Below are positions 39,466 through 50,453 of a stretch of 56,572 bases of DNA, piece by piece. The translations under genes were made by a program, and so were the position numbers. The DNA comes from Candidatus Saccharimonadota bacterium. GTDB lineage: Bacteria; Patescibacteriota; Saccharimonadia; Saccharimonadales; Saccharimonadaceae. The stretch is from contig JAFVCN010000017.1 of assembly GCA_017479205.1 (NCBI GenBank), positions 1 through 56,572 of the forward strand, read 5' to 3'. Numbering within the stretch: position 1 is the stretch's first letter; every line of letters starts with the position of its first letter. Below the pieces are notes generated by a model that was not told the origin of the DNA, did no database searches, and saw only the letters and a list, made by a program, of their open reading frames with translations.

Positions 39466-40734
39466 TTACTTAACTAAACGCTTCCTTTGAAGTAACCTAT
39501 GATAAGTAATCGCAAAACGATGAGACTCTTCATCAATCCGCGCAATTAACTTCGCCACATGAGAACCTGGATTAATTTTAATCTCCTCATACCCTTCACA
39601 TTCGCTCGGGACTACGATATTAACTTCAGCGTTTTTATTATGATCGCCAGATTTATTACGCCCAATTACCTTAATTTTATTTTCATTACATAAATCAAGC
39701 ACTGCATTTACCTGCCCAATTCCGCCATCTAAAATAATTAAATCTGGAAGCTCCCACTCTTTGTGTTTTAATCGACGAGTTAACACTTCTCTTAAACTTT
39801 CCGTATCATTATTCTGTTGTTTTCGAAGTTTAAATTTTCGATATTCTGCCCGGTCGCTCGCCCCATTAATAAAAACTACCATCGAACCAACAACATCTAG
39901 CCCAGATTGATGCGAAATATCATACCCCTCTATTCTTTTTGGCGGCTTCTCAAGATTTAATAGCTCCTTTAACTGTTTTAATGCTTGATCGGAAGATATA
40001 TCTAAAAATTCCTTATCTGAAAAAACAATTTTCTTTTTTAAGTCTTTCAGACCAAAAAGCTGATTCCGAAGTACTGCCGCTTCCTCATAATTTCCCGCTG
40101 CTGCTTCCTCTTTCATCTGTTTCTCGAGTTCAATCAGAAGCTCGCTTCGTTTACCATTCAAGTATTTTATTAATTTTCGTAAATTTTTCTTATATTCAGT
40201 CGGGGTACTCTTTTTAACTTCAATTCCCGGAGTTAAGCCAAGATCCGTATCGAGAGTTTTCTTCCCATCATAAGGTTTTATATAATATGGAAAAACTTTT
40301 CTAAGGATTCTTAACGCATCCGCAACTGTTCGCTTTGCATAAAATGGGCCGATATATTCCGCATCATCTCCCTCTGGAGTCCTCGTCATCGAAACATAAG
40401 GCACTTCCGACTTCATATCAATTCTGACATAGCTCACAGTTTTATCATCTCGAAGCAGTATATTCCATTTCGGTTTATAACGCTTAATCATCTCCGATTC
40501 TAAAAAGAGTGCATCCATCTCCGTATCAACCACAATCCAATCCGTCATGGCAATTTCTCGAACTAATGCTTCAGTCTTTGGATCTTTTTCTGACTTCTGA
40601 AAATACTGACGTACTCGATTTTTTAGAACCGCCGCCTTCCCAACATAAATAATCTCTCCCTCGCTATTTTTATGAAAATATACGCCTGGAGCGCTCGGTA
40701 AAGTTTTTAGCTTTTCTTTTAGCTTTTCGTTCAT
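39466..40734 (-). CDS. uvrC: UvrC excinuclease subunit, short form without Fe-S cysteines
   Basis: Makes the two incisions of nucleotide excision repair. The GIY-YIG domain (PGVYFHKNSEGEIIYVGKA, 16-34) makes the 3' cut. A UVR helix pair is at about 195-225, and the RNase H-like nuclease domain includes GYDISHQSGLDVVGSMVVF and LIILDGGIGQVNAV. The usual four-cysteine Fe-S site (expected near 155-178) has no Cys at all. The protein ends right after the nuclease domain (RFAITYHRLLQRKRL), lacking the C-terminal HhH pair: 422 aa against ~600. The start at 40732-40734 follows TGA-TATAAT by 7 nt (leaderless); the extra 35 upstream codons are spurious. Confidence 0.9.
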   Translation of the reverse strand: MNEKLKEKLKTLPSAPGVYFHKNSEGEIIYVGKAAVLKNRVRQYFQKSEKDPKTEALVREIAMTDWIVVDTEMDALFLESEMIKRYKPKWNILLRDDKTVSYVRIDMKSEVPYVSMTRTPEGDDAEYIGPFYAKRTVADALRILRKVFPYYIKPYDGKKTLDTDLGLTPGIEVKKSTPTEYKKNLRKLIKYLNGKRSELLIELEKQMKEEAAAGNYEEAAVLRNQLFGLKDLKKKIVFSDKEFLDISSDQALKQLKELLNLEKPPKRIEGYDISHQSGLDVVGSMVVFINGASDRAEYRKFKLRKQQNNDTESLREVLTRRLKHKEWELPDLIILDGGIGQVNAVLDLCNENKIKVIGRNKSGDHNKNAEVNIVVPSECEGYEEIKINPGSHVAKLIARIDEESHRFAITYHRLLQRKRLVK

Positions 40735-40766
40735 CTTATTTATTATATCAAAAATAGTTTCGCAAG

Positions 40767-40801
40767 AAAAATCCTCTAGACTAGTTCTTAGCCTAGAGGA
40801 T
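40767..40801 (-). terminator. Terminator after the 468-aa anchored protein
   Basis: Minus strand hairpin ATCCTCTAG/CTAGAGGAT followed by a T tract, 10 bp after the stop and upstream of uvrC. Confidence 0.85.
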
Positions 40802-40810
40802 TTAACTGAA

Positions 40811-42217
40811 TTATATATTGACGTTTGGCTGAACTTCAAAGTTTGTCTTTGCGTGATAGTCCTCGTCGCAATAGTATTTATAATAAGTTGGATAATTTTG
40901 CTTAATATATTTACATTCTGCAGTTTCCTGCCACTCTGTAACTTTATCCATTACATCTTCGTAGAGAGTTATCGCTGATTTTGCATCATCTGGAACTTTT
41001 ACTTCTCCAGTCGACTTACTAAAGGTAAGGTCTATTTTACCACTATAACCAGTATCATCTTTTTCAACGTAAATACCAGTTAACTCATGGCTGAAGAAGC
41101 CGTTGTCAATCGTCACAACAATATCCGGCAGATTTTCAATTACCGTTTCTACATCAGATTTTTTCACTTTTGTTACTTCATAGCTAGTCGTAACACCAGG
41201 CACATCCTCAAGTTCTTCAAGACATTTATTTAGTTCTAGTTTATCGAGTTCATCAGTCATCTCGTTCGCAAAGCTAACATATTTGTCGGCATCAAGCGAA
41301 ATATTATATGCAGTTCCTTTACCCGAAAAAGTTTTATTGCCGTTATACTTTTCAATATTAACAAAGGCATTCTTCTTATAAATTTCAGCGTAGTCATTAC
41401 CTTTAGATTGAATCTTATCTAATACATTTGTTACACAGCCATAAACCTCTTTGACTTTAGTCTTTTCTGAAGAGCTAAGCTCCTCTACTGTATCAACTAA
41501 ATCTGGGACGGATATCTTCCACCATTTTCCGTCGACTTCGCCAGCAACTTGAGAAACAAGTTCCTCATAAATATCCGCATAGGCCGTATTTCCATTAGTC
41601 AACACTGGCAATAACTTTTTCGCCGCATCTTTTACGCCGTCAACCGAAACATAAATCGTATAATCCTTAATTACGACCACTCCTAGAGAAACTTCATAAG
41701 TTTCTCCATTATAGCCAATAATCAATTTAGCCGTCGTAAAACTTTGTCCATTATTATCAGCATTTGAGCTAAGTTCAATTTTAGCGCTCTCAATCATAAA
41801 GCTTGGAGCTGTCGATATACAATTTATACTGCTAGAACAATTCGTAACGATGCTGCTAGAAGTTTTCTTCATAGCTAATTCAATTGTACCGTTAATATTA
41901 CGCGCATTACTAGATAGGAAATTCGAAACTGCAGAAAGTGCAATATTTTCCGGAGTATTTGTCATTGCATAAGCAACGCCAATGCCTCCGCCAGCTAGCG
42001 CCAATACACCTACCGTTAGACCAATTGCTAATCCTTTTTTCGATTTTTTCGGAGCTGAAGCAGCTTCAACTGGCGCCGTTTCAGTCGGGGCTGAAGCTGT
42101 AGCTGATTTCTCTGCAGCGGTTTCCTTTTCCGCCTCTTCCTCAAGCGCTTTTACCGCTTCATCTAAAGCCGCTTCCGTATCTTTAGTTTCTGGCACTTTA
42201 TTTTCTTTTTCGTCCAT
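40811..42217 (-). CDS. Membrane-anchored extracytoplasmic protein, function unknown
   Basis: A 468-aa protein. A disordered Glu/Ala/Lys-rich cytoplasmic N-terminus (1-60) is followed by one TM helix (about 63-85, GLAIGLTVGVLALAGGGIGVAYAM) and a ~380-aa outer domain. The outer part shows alternating beta-like strands and four or more cysteines (NCSSSINCIS, CVTN, ECKYIKQNYPTYYKYYCDED) that may form disulfides, which fits with the DsbA-type operon at 50.5 kb. Family not recognised. AAAGGT precedes the ATG; 12 bp after eno. Confidence 0.7.
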   Translation of the reverse strand: MDEKENKVPETKDTEAALDEAVKALEEEAEKETAAEKSATASAPTETAPVEAASAPKKSKKGLAIGLTVGVLALAGGGIGVAYAMTNTPENIALSAVSNFLSSNARNINGTIELAMKKTSSSIVTNCSSSINCISTAPSFMIESAKIELSSNADNNGQSFTTAKLIIGYNGETYEVSLGVVVIKDYTIYVSVDGVKDAAKKLLPVLTNGNTAYADIYEELVSQVAGEVDGKWWKISVPDLVDTVEELSSSEKTKVKEVYGCVTNVLDKIQSKGNDYAEIYKKNAFVNIEKYNGNKTFSGKGTAYNISLDADKYVSFANEMTDELDKLELNKCLEELEDVPGVTTSYEVTKVKKSDVETVIENLPDIVVTIDNGFFSHELTGIYVEKDDTGYSGKIDLTFSKSTGEVKVPDDAKSAITLYEDVMDKVTEWQETAECKYIKQNYPTYYKYYCDEDYHAKTNFEVQPNVNI

Positions 42218-42229
42218 TTGTTACCTTTC

Positions 42230-43519
42230 TTATTTTTTAAATGGATTATATAGGCCAAGTGTCGAATTCCCCTCGGCAATACGCATTAATTCGTTATACT
42301 TCGCAATTCGTTCACTACGAGAGAGCGAACCAGTTTTAATCTGACCTGTACCAAGTCCGACTGCAAGGTGAGCGATCGAGTTATCTTCAGATTCTCCAGA
42401 ACGATGAGACATTACAGTCTTAAATCCAGCTTTTTTCGCCATCATTACCGCATCAATTGTTTCGCTAAGCGTTCCAATTTGATTTGGCTTAATTAAAATA
42501 CTGTTTCCAGCTTTTTCAGATATTCCTTTTTTAAGCAATTTAGTATTCGTTACAAAAAGATCGTCTCCGACTAGCTGAATTCGTCCACCTAATCTCATCG
42601 TTAAGTTCTTCCAGCCATCCCAATCACTTTCCGAAAGACCGTCTTCAATCGAAACTACTGGATAATTTTCCAGAATCCAAGTATACCAGTTGATTAAATC
42701 TTCGCTCGATTTCCAATCGCCATTAGTCTTTAAAACGTAGTGATCATTGTCGTAAAATTCGGAGCTAGCAATATCCATCGCAATCGAAATATCATCACCT
42801 GGACGAAAACCAGCCTCCAAAATCGCCTGACGGATACATTCAAGCGGTTCGTTATTCCCTTCTCGAACTTTCGGAGCATAGCCGCCTTCATCGCCAACAG
42901 TGGTCGGATAACCTTTTTCCTGCAACACTTTCTTTAAAGCGTGAAAAACTTCTGCACCCATTCGGATTGCATCATTAATATTTTCTGCTCCGTTCGGAAT
43001 AATCATATATTCCTGAAAATCAGTCGACCAATCTGCATGTGCGCCGCCGTTCATTACGTTCATCATCGGCATCGGTAAGGACATCTCATCTTCAGTTCCA
43101 GCAAGTCTTGCAACATACTCGTAAAAATGCAAGTTATTAGCTTTCGCCATCGCTTTCGCTGTTGCCATCGAAACCGCTAAAATCGCATTTGCGCCCAAGT
43201 TAGACTTATTCTCGGTTCCATCGAGTTCGCACATCAGTTTATCAACATTTTTCTGTTCTGCAGAATTGCCGACTAAAACGTCGCGAATTTTTGAATTTAC
43301 ATTCCAGACAGCTTTTAATACGCCCTTACCATTATAAAATGCAGGGTCGCCGTCACGAAGTTCAAGCGCCTCTCCAGCGCCAGTCGAAGCGCCAGATGGA
43401 ACGATTGCCCTCCCAACGTGTCCGCTCGATAGAAAGACATCGGCTTCCACGGTCGGATTACCTCGACTATCCAAAATCTGTCGAGCTCTAATCCCGTTAA
43501 TCGTTAACTCTTTTTCCAT
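42230..43519 (-). CDS. eno: Enolase
   Basis: Converts 2-phosphoglycerate to phosphoenolpyruvate. 429 aa, normal size. Motifs: [17 protein letters not shown] (11-27), [17 protein letters not shown], the metal ligands in [25 protein letters not shown] and [10 protein letters not shown], the catalytic Lys in [13 protein letters not shown], and [18 protein letters not shown] (43528-43533) lies 8 nt before the ATG, with no ribosome site. Co-transcribed with the anchored protein downstream. Confidence 0.96.
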   Translation of the reverse strand: MEKELTINGIRARQILDSRGNPTVEADVFLSSGHVGRAIVPSGASTGAGEALELRDGDPAFYNGKGVLKAVWNVNSKIRDVLVGNSAEQKNVDKLMCELDGTENKSNLGANAILAVSMATAKAMAKANNLHFYEYVARLAGTEDEMSLPMPMMNVMNGGAHADWSTDFQEYMIIPNGAENINDAIRMGAEVFHALKKVLQEKGYPTTVGDEGGYAPKVREGNNEPLECIRQAILEAGFRPGDDISIAMDIASSEFYDNDHYVLKTNGDWKSSEDLINWYTWILENYPVVSIEDGLSESDWDGWKNLTMRLGGRIQLVGDDLFVTNTKLLKKGISEKAGNSILIKPNQIGTLSETIDAVMMAKKAGFKTVMSHRSGESEDNSIAHLAVGLGTGQIKTGSLSRSERIAKYNELMRIAEGNSTLGLYNPFKK

Positions 43520-43564
43520 ATAGTTTTATTTTAGCATAAAATGCTTATGTTTTATCAAAAAATC

Positions 43565-46612
<3,048 letters not shown>

Positions 46613-46632
<20 letters not shown>

Positions 46633-47497
46633 TTTCAAGCCTTTCAATACGGTCTTCAATCGGAGGGTGAGTACTAAATAATTTCGTCAATGTTCCTTTT
46701 TTCATTGGGTTATTAATATACATGGAAGCAGTAGCCGAATTTTGTCGCTTCATCGGCTGGCCATGTTCATCAAGCTTCTTCAATGCAGAAATCATCCCCT
46801 CTGGATATCTAGTTAATTTTACAGCCGAAATATCTGCTAAATATTCACGCTCACGCGAAACTGCTAATTGCGCTAAACTTGCCGCAATCGGAGCAAGAAT
46901 ACTCGTTATTATGATAATAATAAAACCAATCGGAGAACGATCTTCATCGCTTTTACCACGACGATCGCCATACCAAAGCATTCTTATTCCTAAATCAGAA
47001 ATAAACCCAATCAGACAAACTAATCCGAACACAATCATCGAAACTCGAATATCGTAATTCTTAACATGCGACATTTCGTGCGCCATTACGGCTGTCAGTT
47101 CATTGTCATCCATAATGTCAATTAGACCAGTTGTCGCCGCCACTACCGCATGTTCCGGATCGCGACCAGTCGCAAAAGCATTCGGCGCCGGATCATCAAT
47201 TACATAAACTTTAGGCATCGGTAATCCCGCTGTAATCGAAAGGTTTTCAACTGTTCTATAAAGTCTAGGAGCGGTTTTCTTGTCTACTTCCTTTGCTCCT
47301 GTCATAGCTACCGCAAGACTAGATGATAAAAAATACTGAACAATAGCATATATGCTTGCGATGACTAACACATAAACACTTATGTACCAGTCATCGAAAG
47401 CATAAGCAAAAGCGCAGCCAATAAGCGCAATCAGAATTATAAACCCAATTATAATAAAGACCGTATTACGTTTATTAGCTGCGATTTGTTTATACAT
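46613..47497 (-). CDS. htpX: M48 family membrane metalloprotease HtpX
   Basis: A membrane-bound zinc protease that degrades misfolded membrane proteins. HEMSH at 140-144 with the third ligand Glu in REREYLADISAVKLT; two N-terminal TM helices (about 12-34, 40-60) and two more around 155-210; PNAFATGRDPEHAVVA is the family's substrate-side motif. 294 aa, normal. It lies 4 bp after lemA, the common lemA-htpX pairing. Confidence 0.94.
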
Positions 47498-47501
47498 TTA
47501 A

Positions 47502-48113
47502 TTATTTCTCGTCCTCTTTTTCTTCTTTCTTATCAGAAAAGTTGACTTCTGGAGCTTTATCAATTCTTTTAGCTTCCTCGTCATCGACTTCATAATAATC
47601 ACGTTTTTCAAAGTGTAAGAATGAAGAATTAATTACATTTGTCGGGAAGATTTTAATTTTTGTATTAAAATCTTTAACACCAGCGTTATAGAAACGACGT
47701 GCAGCCTGTACCTTATCTTCCGTATCTGTTAACTCGCTAATTAACTGTCCGTAGCGAGCATCAGCCTTAAGTTCAGGATAAGACTCTGAAACGGCCATAA
47801 TGCGAGAAAGCGCACCCATAAAACTTTTATCAGCTTCAGCAGTTTCTTTTACTGAACGCGCCCCCATCATTTTTGCACGAGCGTCCGACACTTGCTTAAT
47901 CGCATCAGATTCGTGTTTTGCATAACCCTTAACCGTTTCAACAAGGTTTGGAATCAAATCCGCACGACGCTTTAGCTGAACCGTAATATCAGACCAAGCC
48001 TCTTCAACGCGCTCGTTTAACTTTACTAATCCATTATAAGAGCCCCAAATCGCTAGCAGAACAATCAAGAAAATCGCTGCTACAACCAGGACAATAATTA
48101 ACCATACCGGCAT
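47502..48113 (-). CDS. lemA: LemA family protein
   Basis: A 203-aa protein with one N-terminal TM helix (about 4-24) and a helical cytoplasmic domain: GLVKLNERVEEAWSDITVQLKRRADLIPNLVETVKGYAKHE is the LemA signature. It ends in an acidic Lys/Glu tail. Its role is unclear; it is frequently paired with HtpX-type proteases. AAGGAG precedes the ATG and a TGA-TAAAAT -10 lies upstream. Confidence 0.93.
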   Translation of the reverse strand: MPVWLIIVLVVAAIFLIVLLAIWGSYNGLVKLNERVEEAWSDITVQLKRRADLIPNLVETVKGYAKHESDAIKQVSDARAKMMGARSVKETAEADKSFMGALSRIMAVSESYPELKADARYGQLISELTDTEDKVQAARRFYNAGVKDFNTKIKIFPTNVINSSFLHFEKRDYYEVDDEEAKRIDKAPEVNFSDKKEEKEDEK

Positions 48114-48177
48114 TTTTTCTCCTTTTTTATACTTCTATTTTATCATACTTATGTATTTTTAGGAAAAGATTTTAGAC

Positions 48178-48206
48178 TTGAAATACATTTTATTATTTGT
48201 TATAAT
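48178..48206 (+). promoter_or_regulatory. Promoter of tRNA-Gly
   Basis: TTGAAA (48178-48183), 17 bp, TATAAT (48201-48206). The start falls near 48213, exactly where the duplicated leader segment begins. Confidence 0.82.
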
Positions 48207-48212
48207 ATAGAA

Positions 48213-48306
48213 AGTATACGAGCGTAGCTCAGTTCCTGTCCGAGGGCGTATGCCCGAGTAGATAGAAGACAGAGCGCCTTCTAGGCAACTGAGCAGCGAG
48301 CAGTAT
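48213..48306 (+). other. tRNA-Gly leader carrying a copy of the tRNA 5' half
   Basis: Positions 48213-48234 match 48302-48323 at 21 of 22 bases; that block includes the first 17 bases of the tRNA plus the five before it. The ~68 nt between hold GGGC-GTAT-GCCC, CTGTC/GACAG, GCCT-TCT-AGGC and AACTGAGC, which can pair with GCTCAGTT of either the leader copy or the real tRNA. Confidence 0.6.
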
Positions 48307-48383
48307 GCGAGCGTAGCTCAGTTGTTTAGAGCGCTTCCTTGCCAAGGAAGAGGTCGAGAGTTAGAGTCTCTTCGCTCGCACCA
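48307..48383 (+). tRNA. tRNA-Gly (anticodon GCC) with U19/A56
   Basis: A 77-nt cloverleaf, CCA encoded. Acceptor GCGAGCG/CGCTCGC; anticodon arm CTTCC-TTGCCAA-GGAAG, anticodon GCC; T-stem GAGAG/CTCTT; discriminator A. The D-loop reads AGTTGTTTA, so position 19 is T instead of the near-universal G, and the T-loop reads TTAGAGT, so position 56 is A instead of C. The tertiary pair G19-C56 is thus replaced by U19-A56. All stems are intact, so it looks functional. Confidence 0.93.
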
Positions 48384-48398
48384 TATTAGAGTCACAAT

Positions 48399-48430
48399 AA
48401 GCCCTGTTAAACCCCCCTTTAACAGGGCTT
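48399..48430. terminator. Bidirectional terminator between tRNA-Gly and the GT39-like gene
   Basis: Perfect palindrome AAGCCCTGTTAAA/TTTAACAGGGCTT with a six-C loop. It serves both convergent units. Confidence 0.85.
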
Positions 48431-48439
48431 TAGTGATAT

Positions 48440-49858
48440 CTAGGGGGCTTTAGTATATTTAGCTGCATTAAAGTTTAACTCAAAATCAACATAATCAGTC
48501 GTTTCAAATCCCTTAATTGTCGGAATATCCCCCTCTACAAGTAGCCAGAATTCATCATTTTCAGCTTTAAACTGTTCAAAATCCTCAAGATAATTTAGAT
48601 TATAACTTTTAATCGGCATAATTGAACCCCAGTAGAATTCCTTCTGATAGACTAATACATGATGTCTTTCAGTATCGTTTAAAACAGCATCATAATAATT
48701 TGGCGAAACATTATTAACTATAATCGGCGTAACTTCACGGTCTTTTTTGTTAATTCCCTCAATAATATTAACTACCTGGTTATCGTTGTAGCTCGCAGTA
48801 TAATATATATTATAAATACCAAATCCAGCGCAAACTACTAAAGCTACAATTAACATTTTTGAAAAAATATTCTTAATATTCATTTTTGCTATTAAAGCTA
48901 AGAAAACCGGCAGTAGCGCAAGCGCATAGATAATATAACGCGGGACATAAACCGGAACATAAAACACCGAAATAATCACTAGAATTAGCGGCGGAAATAA
49001 GATAAACATACCGAGGTTCCCCACCTCTCTATCTTTTGGCTTTTTCATCGAAAAGATCGCCGTAGCTATCGCTAGAATGATAACAGATATAATAAGTACT
49101 AAATAAAATGGCGATTCGAACGGATATTCAAAATATATTAACGACCACGAGAAAAACTGCAAAACCGTTTCAAAATTTACCGGTTCAATCCAAAAACCAT
49201 GACCAACTTCAGTCACTTGCGAAATCAATGCTGGAACCCACGGTAGATAAGCTACTGCTAAAGCTGGATAAACTAAAAGATTTTTCCAACTAAAATTATG
49301 CTTTAGAAGATAGATAAATTGTATCGCTATTACCACTCCGAAAAAATAGTGGCTATAAAGACCGAGCGTAATCAGAACAAAATAGAAAAACCAATATTTA
49401 AAGGTTTTCTTTTCTAACGCTATATCAAGTATAAGCGTCGAGAAGGCCATCAACGCAAAAATTAGCGTATACATTCTAGTTTCGGTCGCATAAAATAAGA
49501 AGAATGGATTAATTGCTAGGAAAAAGATTAGAAAATTCGCGTTCTTCTCACTAAACCAGCGTTTTAGAAGTAAGTATATTCCGATAATCGCAAACACTCC
49601 AGCTAAAACAGAAAAACTCCTGAAAGAAGTTACCGAGTCACCGAATATAAAAGCCCAAATTTTCAGCAGCCAATAATATAGCGGCGGATGCACATCTAGT
49701 GCCGTCATCTCCGTGATTTGACTAAAATTTCCCTTTGTAAGATACATCGAGTACGATTCATCAAACCAAATACTGCGCGAAATTCCCACTGTCGACAAAG
49801 CAACAAAGATAATAGTTGCAAGGATCAGAAACTTGTATTGTTTCAATAGGTTTAACAT
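48440..49858 (-). CDS. GT39/PMT_2-like membrane glycosyltransferase (GT-C)
   Basis: A 472-aa membrane protein with about ten to eleven TM helices and a C-terminal outer domain (about 365-472). The first outer loop has SIWFDESYSMYLTKGNF, with the acidic D-E pair of GT-C enzymes, and MTALDVHPPLYYWLLKIWAFIFGD, whose DVHPPLYY segment is characteristic of the ArnT/PMT_2 group. It would transfer a sugar from polyprenyl phosphate to a surface acceptor, perhaps using the lipid donor made by the GT2 at 12 kb (inference). TGA-TATAAT (49866-49871) lies 7 nt before the ATG: leaderless. Confidence 0.83.
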   Translation of the reverse strand: MLNLLKQYKFLILATIIFVALSTVGISRSIWFDESYSMYLTKGNFSQITEMTALDVHPPLYYWLLKIWAFIFGDSVTSFRSFSVLAGVFAIIGIYLLLKRWFSEKNANFLIFFLAINPFFLFYATETRMYTLIFALMAFSTLILDIALEKKTFKYWFFYFVLITLGLYSHYFFGVVIAIQFIYLLKHNFSWKNLLVYPALAVAYLPWVPALISQVTEVGHGFWIEPVNFETVLQFFSWSLIYFEYPFESPFYLVLIISVIILAIATAIFSMKKPKDREVGNLGMFILFPPLILVIISVFYVPVYVPRYIIYALALLPVFLALIAKMNIKNIFSKMLIVALVVCAGFGIYNIYYTASYNDNQVVNIIEGINKKDREVTPIIVNNVSPNYYDAVLNDTERHHVLVYQKEFYWGSIMPIKSYNLNYLEDFEQFKAENDEFWLLVEGDIPTIKGFETTDYVDFELNFNAAKYTKAP

Positions 49859-49884
49859 AAGTATTATTATATCATACTTTCAGA

Positions 49885-49915
49885 AAACAAAATAAGACCA
49901 TATTTAGGTCTTATT
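49885..49915 (-). terminator. Terminator after tRNA-Leu(TAA)
   Basis: Minus strand hairpin AATAAGACC/GGTCTTATT with a seven-base loop and a T-rich tail, 6 bp after the tRNA. Confidence 0.82.
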
Positions 49916-49921
49916 GTCAAG

Positions 49922-50006
49922 TGGTGCCCGAGATGGGACTTGAACCCATATGGTTTTCACCATTCGATTTTAAGTCGAACGCGTATACCAATTCCGCCAC
50001 TCGGGC
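49922..50006 (-). tRNA. tRNA-Leu (anticodon TAA)
   Basis: An 85-nt class II tRNA with CCA encoded. Acceptor GCCCGAG/CTCGGGC; anticodon arm TTCGA-CTTAAAA-TCGAA; long variable arm TGGTGAAAACCA; T-loop TTCAAGT. Eight bases after tRNA-Cys and probably co-transcribed. Confidence 0.96.
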
Positions 50007-50014
50007 TTACAAAT

Positions 50015-50088
50015 TGGAGGCGCCAGCCGGAATTGAACCGGCGTACAAGGTTTTGCAGACCTCTGCGTAACCACTCCGCCATAGCGCC
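50015..50088 (-). tRNA. tRNA-Cys (anticodon GCA)
   Basis: A 74-nt tRNA with CCA encoded and the U73 discriminator expected for Cys. Acceptor GGCGCTA pairs with TGGCGCC with one G-T pair; anticodon loop CTGCAAA, anticodon GCA; T-arm GCCGG-TTCAATT-CCGGC. Confidence 0.96.
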
Positions 50089-50120
50089 AAATTACTTAGC
50101 GCTGGTCGCGCCATACATAT

Positions 50121-50129
50121 ATCTTACCA
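50121..50129 (-). promoter_or_regulatory. Extended -10 promoter of the tRNA-Cys/tRNA-Leu unit
   Basis: Minus strand TGG-TAAGAT (TAAGAT at 50121-50126), directly after the terminator of the small RNA. No good -35 is seen. Confidence 0.5.
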
Positions 50130-50130
50130 C

Positions 50131-50222
50131 AAAAAACAAAAATGCGCCACACTTTCTTGAGCCGGCACATTTTCATTTACCCTTTTATGCGATTTGGGCA
50201 TCTCTCAACTCTGTCCAAATCT
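50131..50222 (-). ncRNA. Candidate small RNA (~90 nt) upstream of tRNA-Cys
   Basis: It has a promoter (50230-50259) and a terminator: AAAATGTGCC (50164-50173) pairs with GGCGCATTTT (50139-50148), followed by TTTGTTTTTT. An upstream stem pairs GATTTGG with CCAAATC. A 25-codon frame starting M-P-K-S-H-K-R lies inside but has no convincing ribosome site. An alternative reading is an attenuated leader of the tRNA operon. Confidence 0.45.
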
Positions 50223-50229
50223 TACTTCA

Positions 50230-50259
50230 ATTTTAAATCATTAGCATTATAGTTGTCAA
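50230..50259 (-). promoter_or_regulatory. Promoter of the ~90-nt small RNA
   Basis: Minus strand: TTGACA (50254-50259), 18 bp, TAAAAT (50230-50235). Confidence 0.6.
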
Positions 50260-50453
50260 TATTGTTTTTACAAAATTTTATGTTAAAATTTTTCAAGTTT
50301 TCCACATTTTATCGGCTTGACTTTATTCGCAAAATATTTTATTCACTTTTAATCTAACGTTCGGTTTTTCAAAAATCTGTTCGGTTTTTCCCTGTTATTC
50401 AAATTATTTTCGGTTTTAAAATTTTTGCTTAAAATCCATGTTATAATTAAATT
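50260..50453 (+). promoter_or_regulatory. AT-rich control region of the thiol-redox operon, with phased repeats
   Basis: No gene. GTTCGGTTTTTC occurs at 50359-50370 and again at 50379-50390, exactly 20 bp apart, and a third TCGGTTTT starts at 50410. TGT-TATAAT (TATAAT at 50442-50447) ends 6 nt before the ATG at 50454. The spacing of about two and three helical turns suggests binding sites for an activator. Confidence 0.5.

Noticed and set aside
50260-50453. Replication origin in the AT-rich gap with a TTTTCCACA (DnaA-box-like) site
   Set aside because: Only one such site is seen in the gap, no dnaA, dnaN or similar genes are nearby, and the repeats there are better explained as promoter elements.
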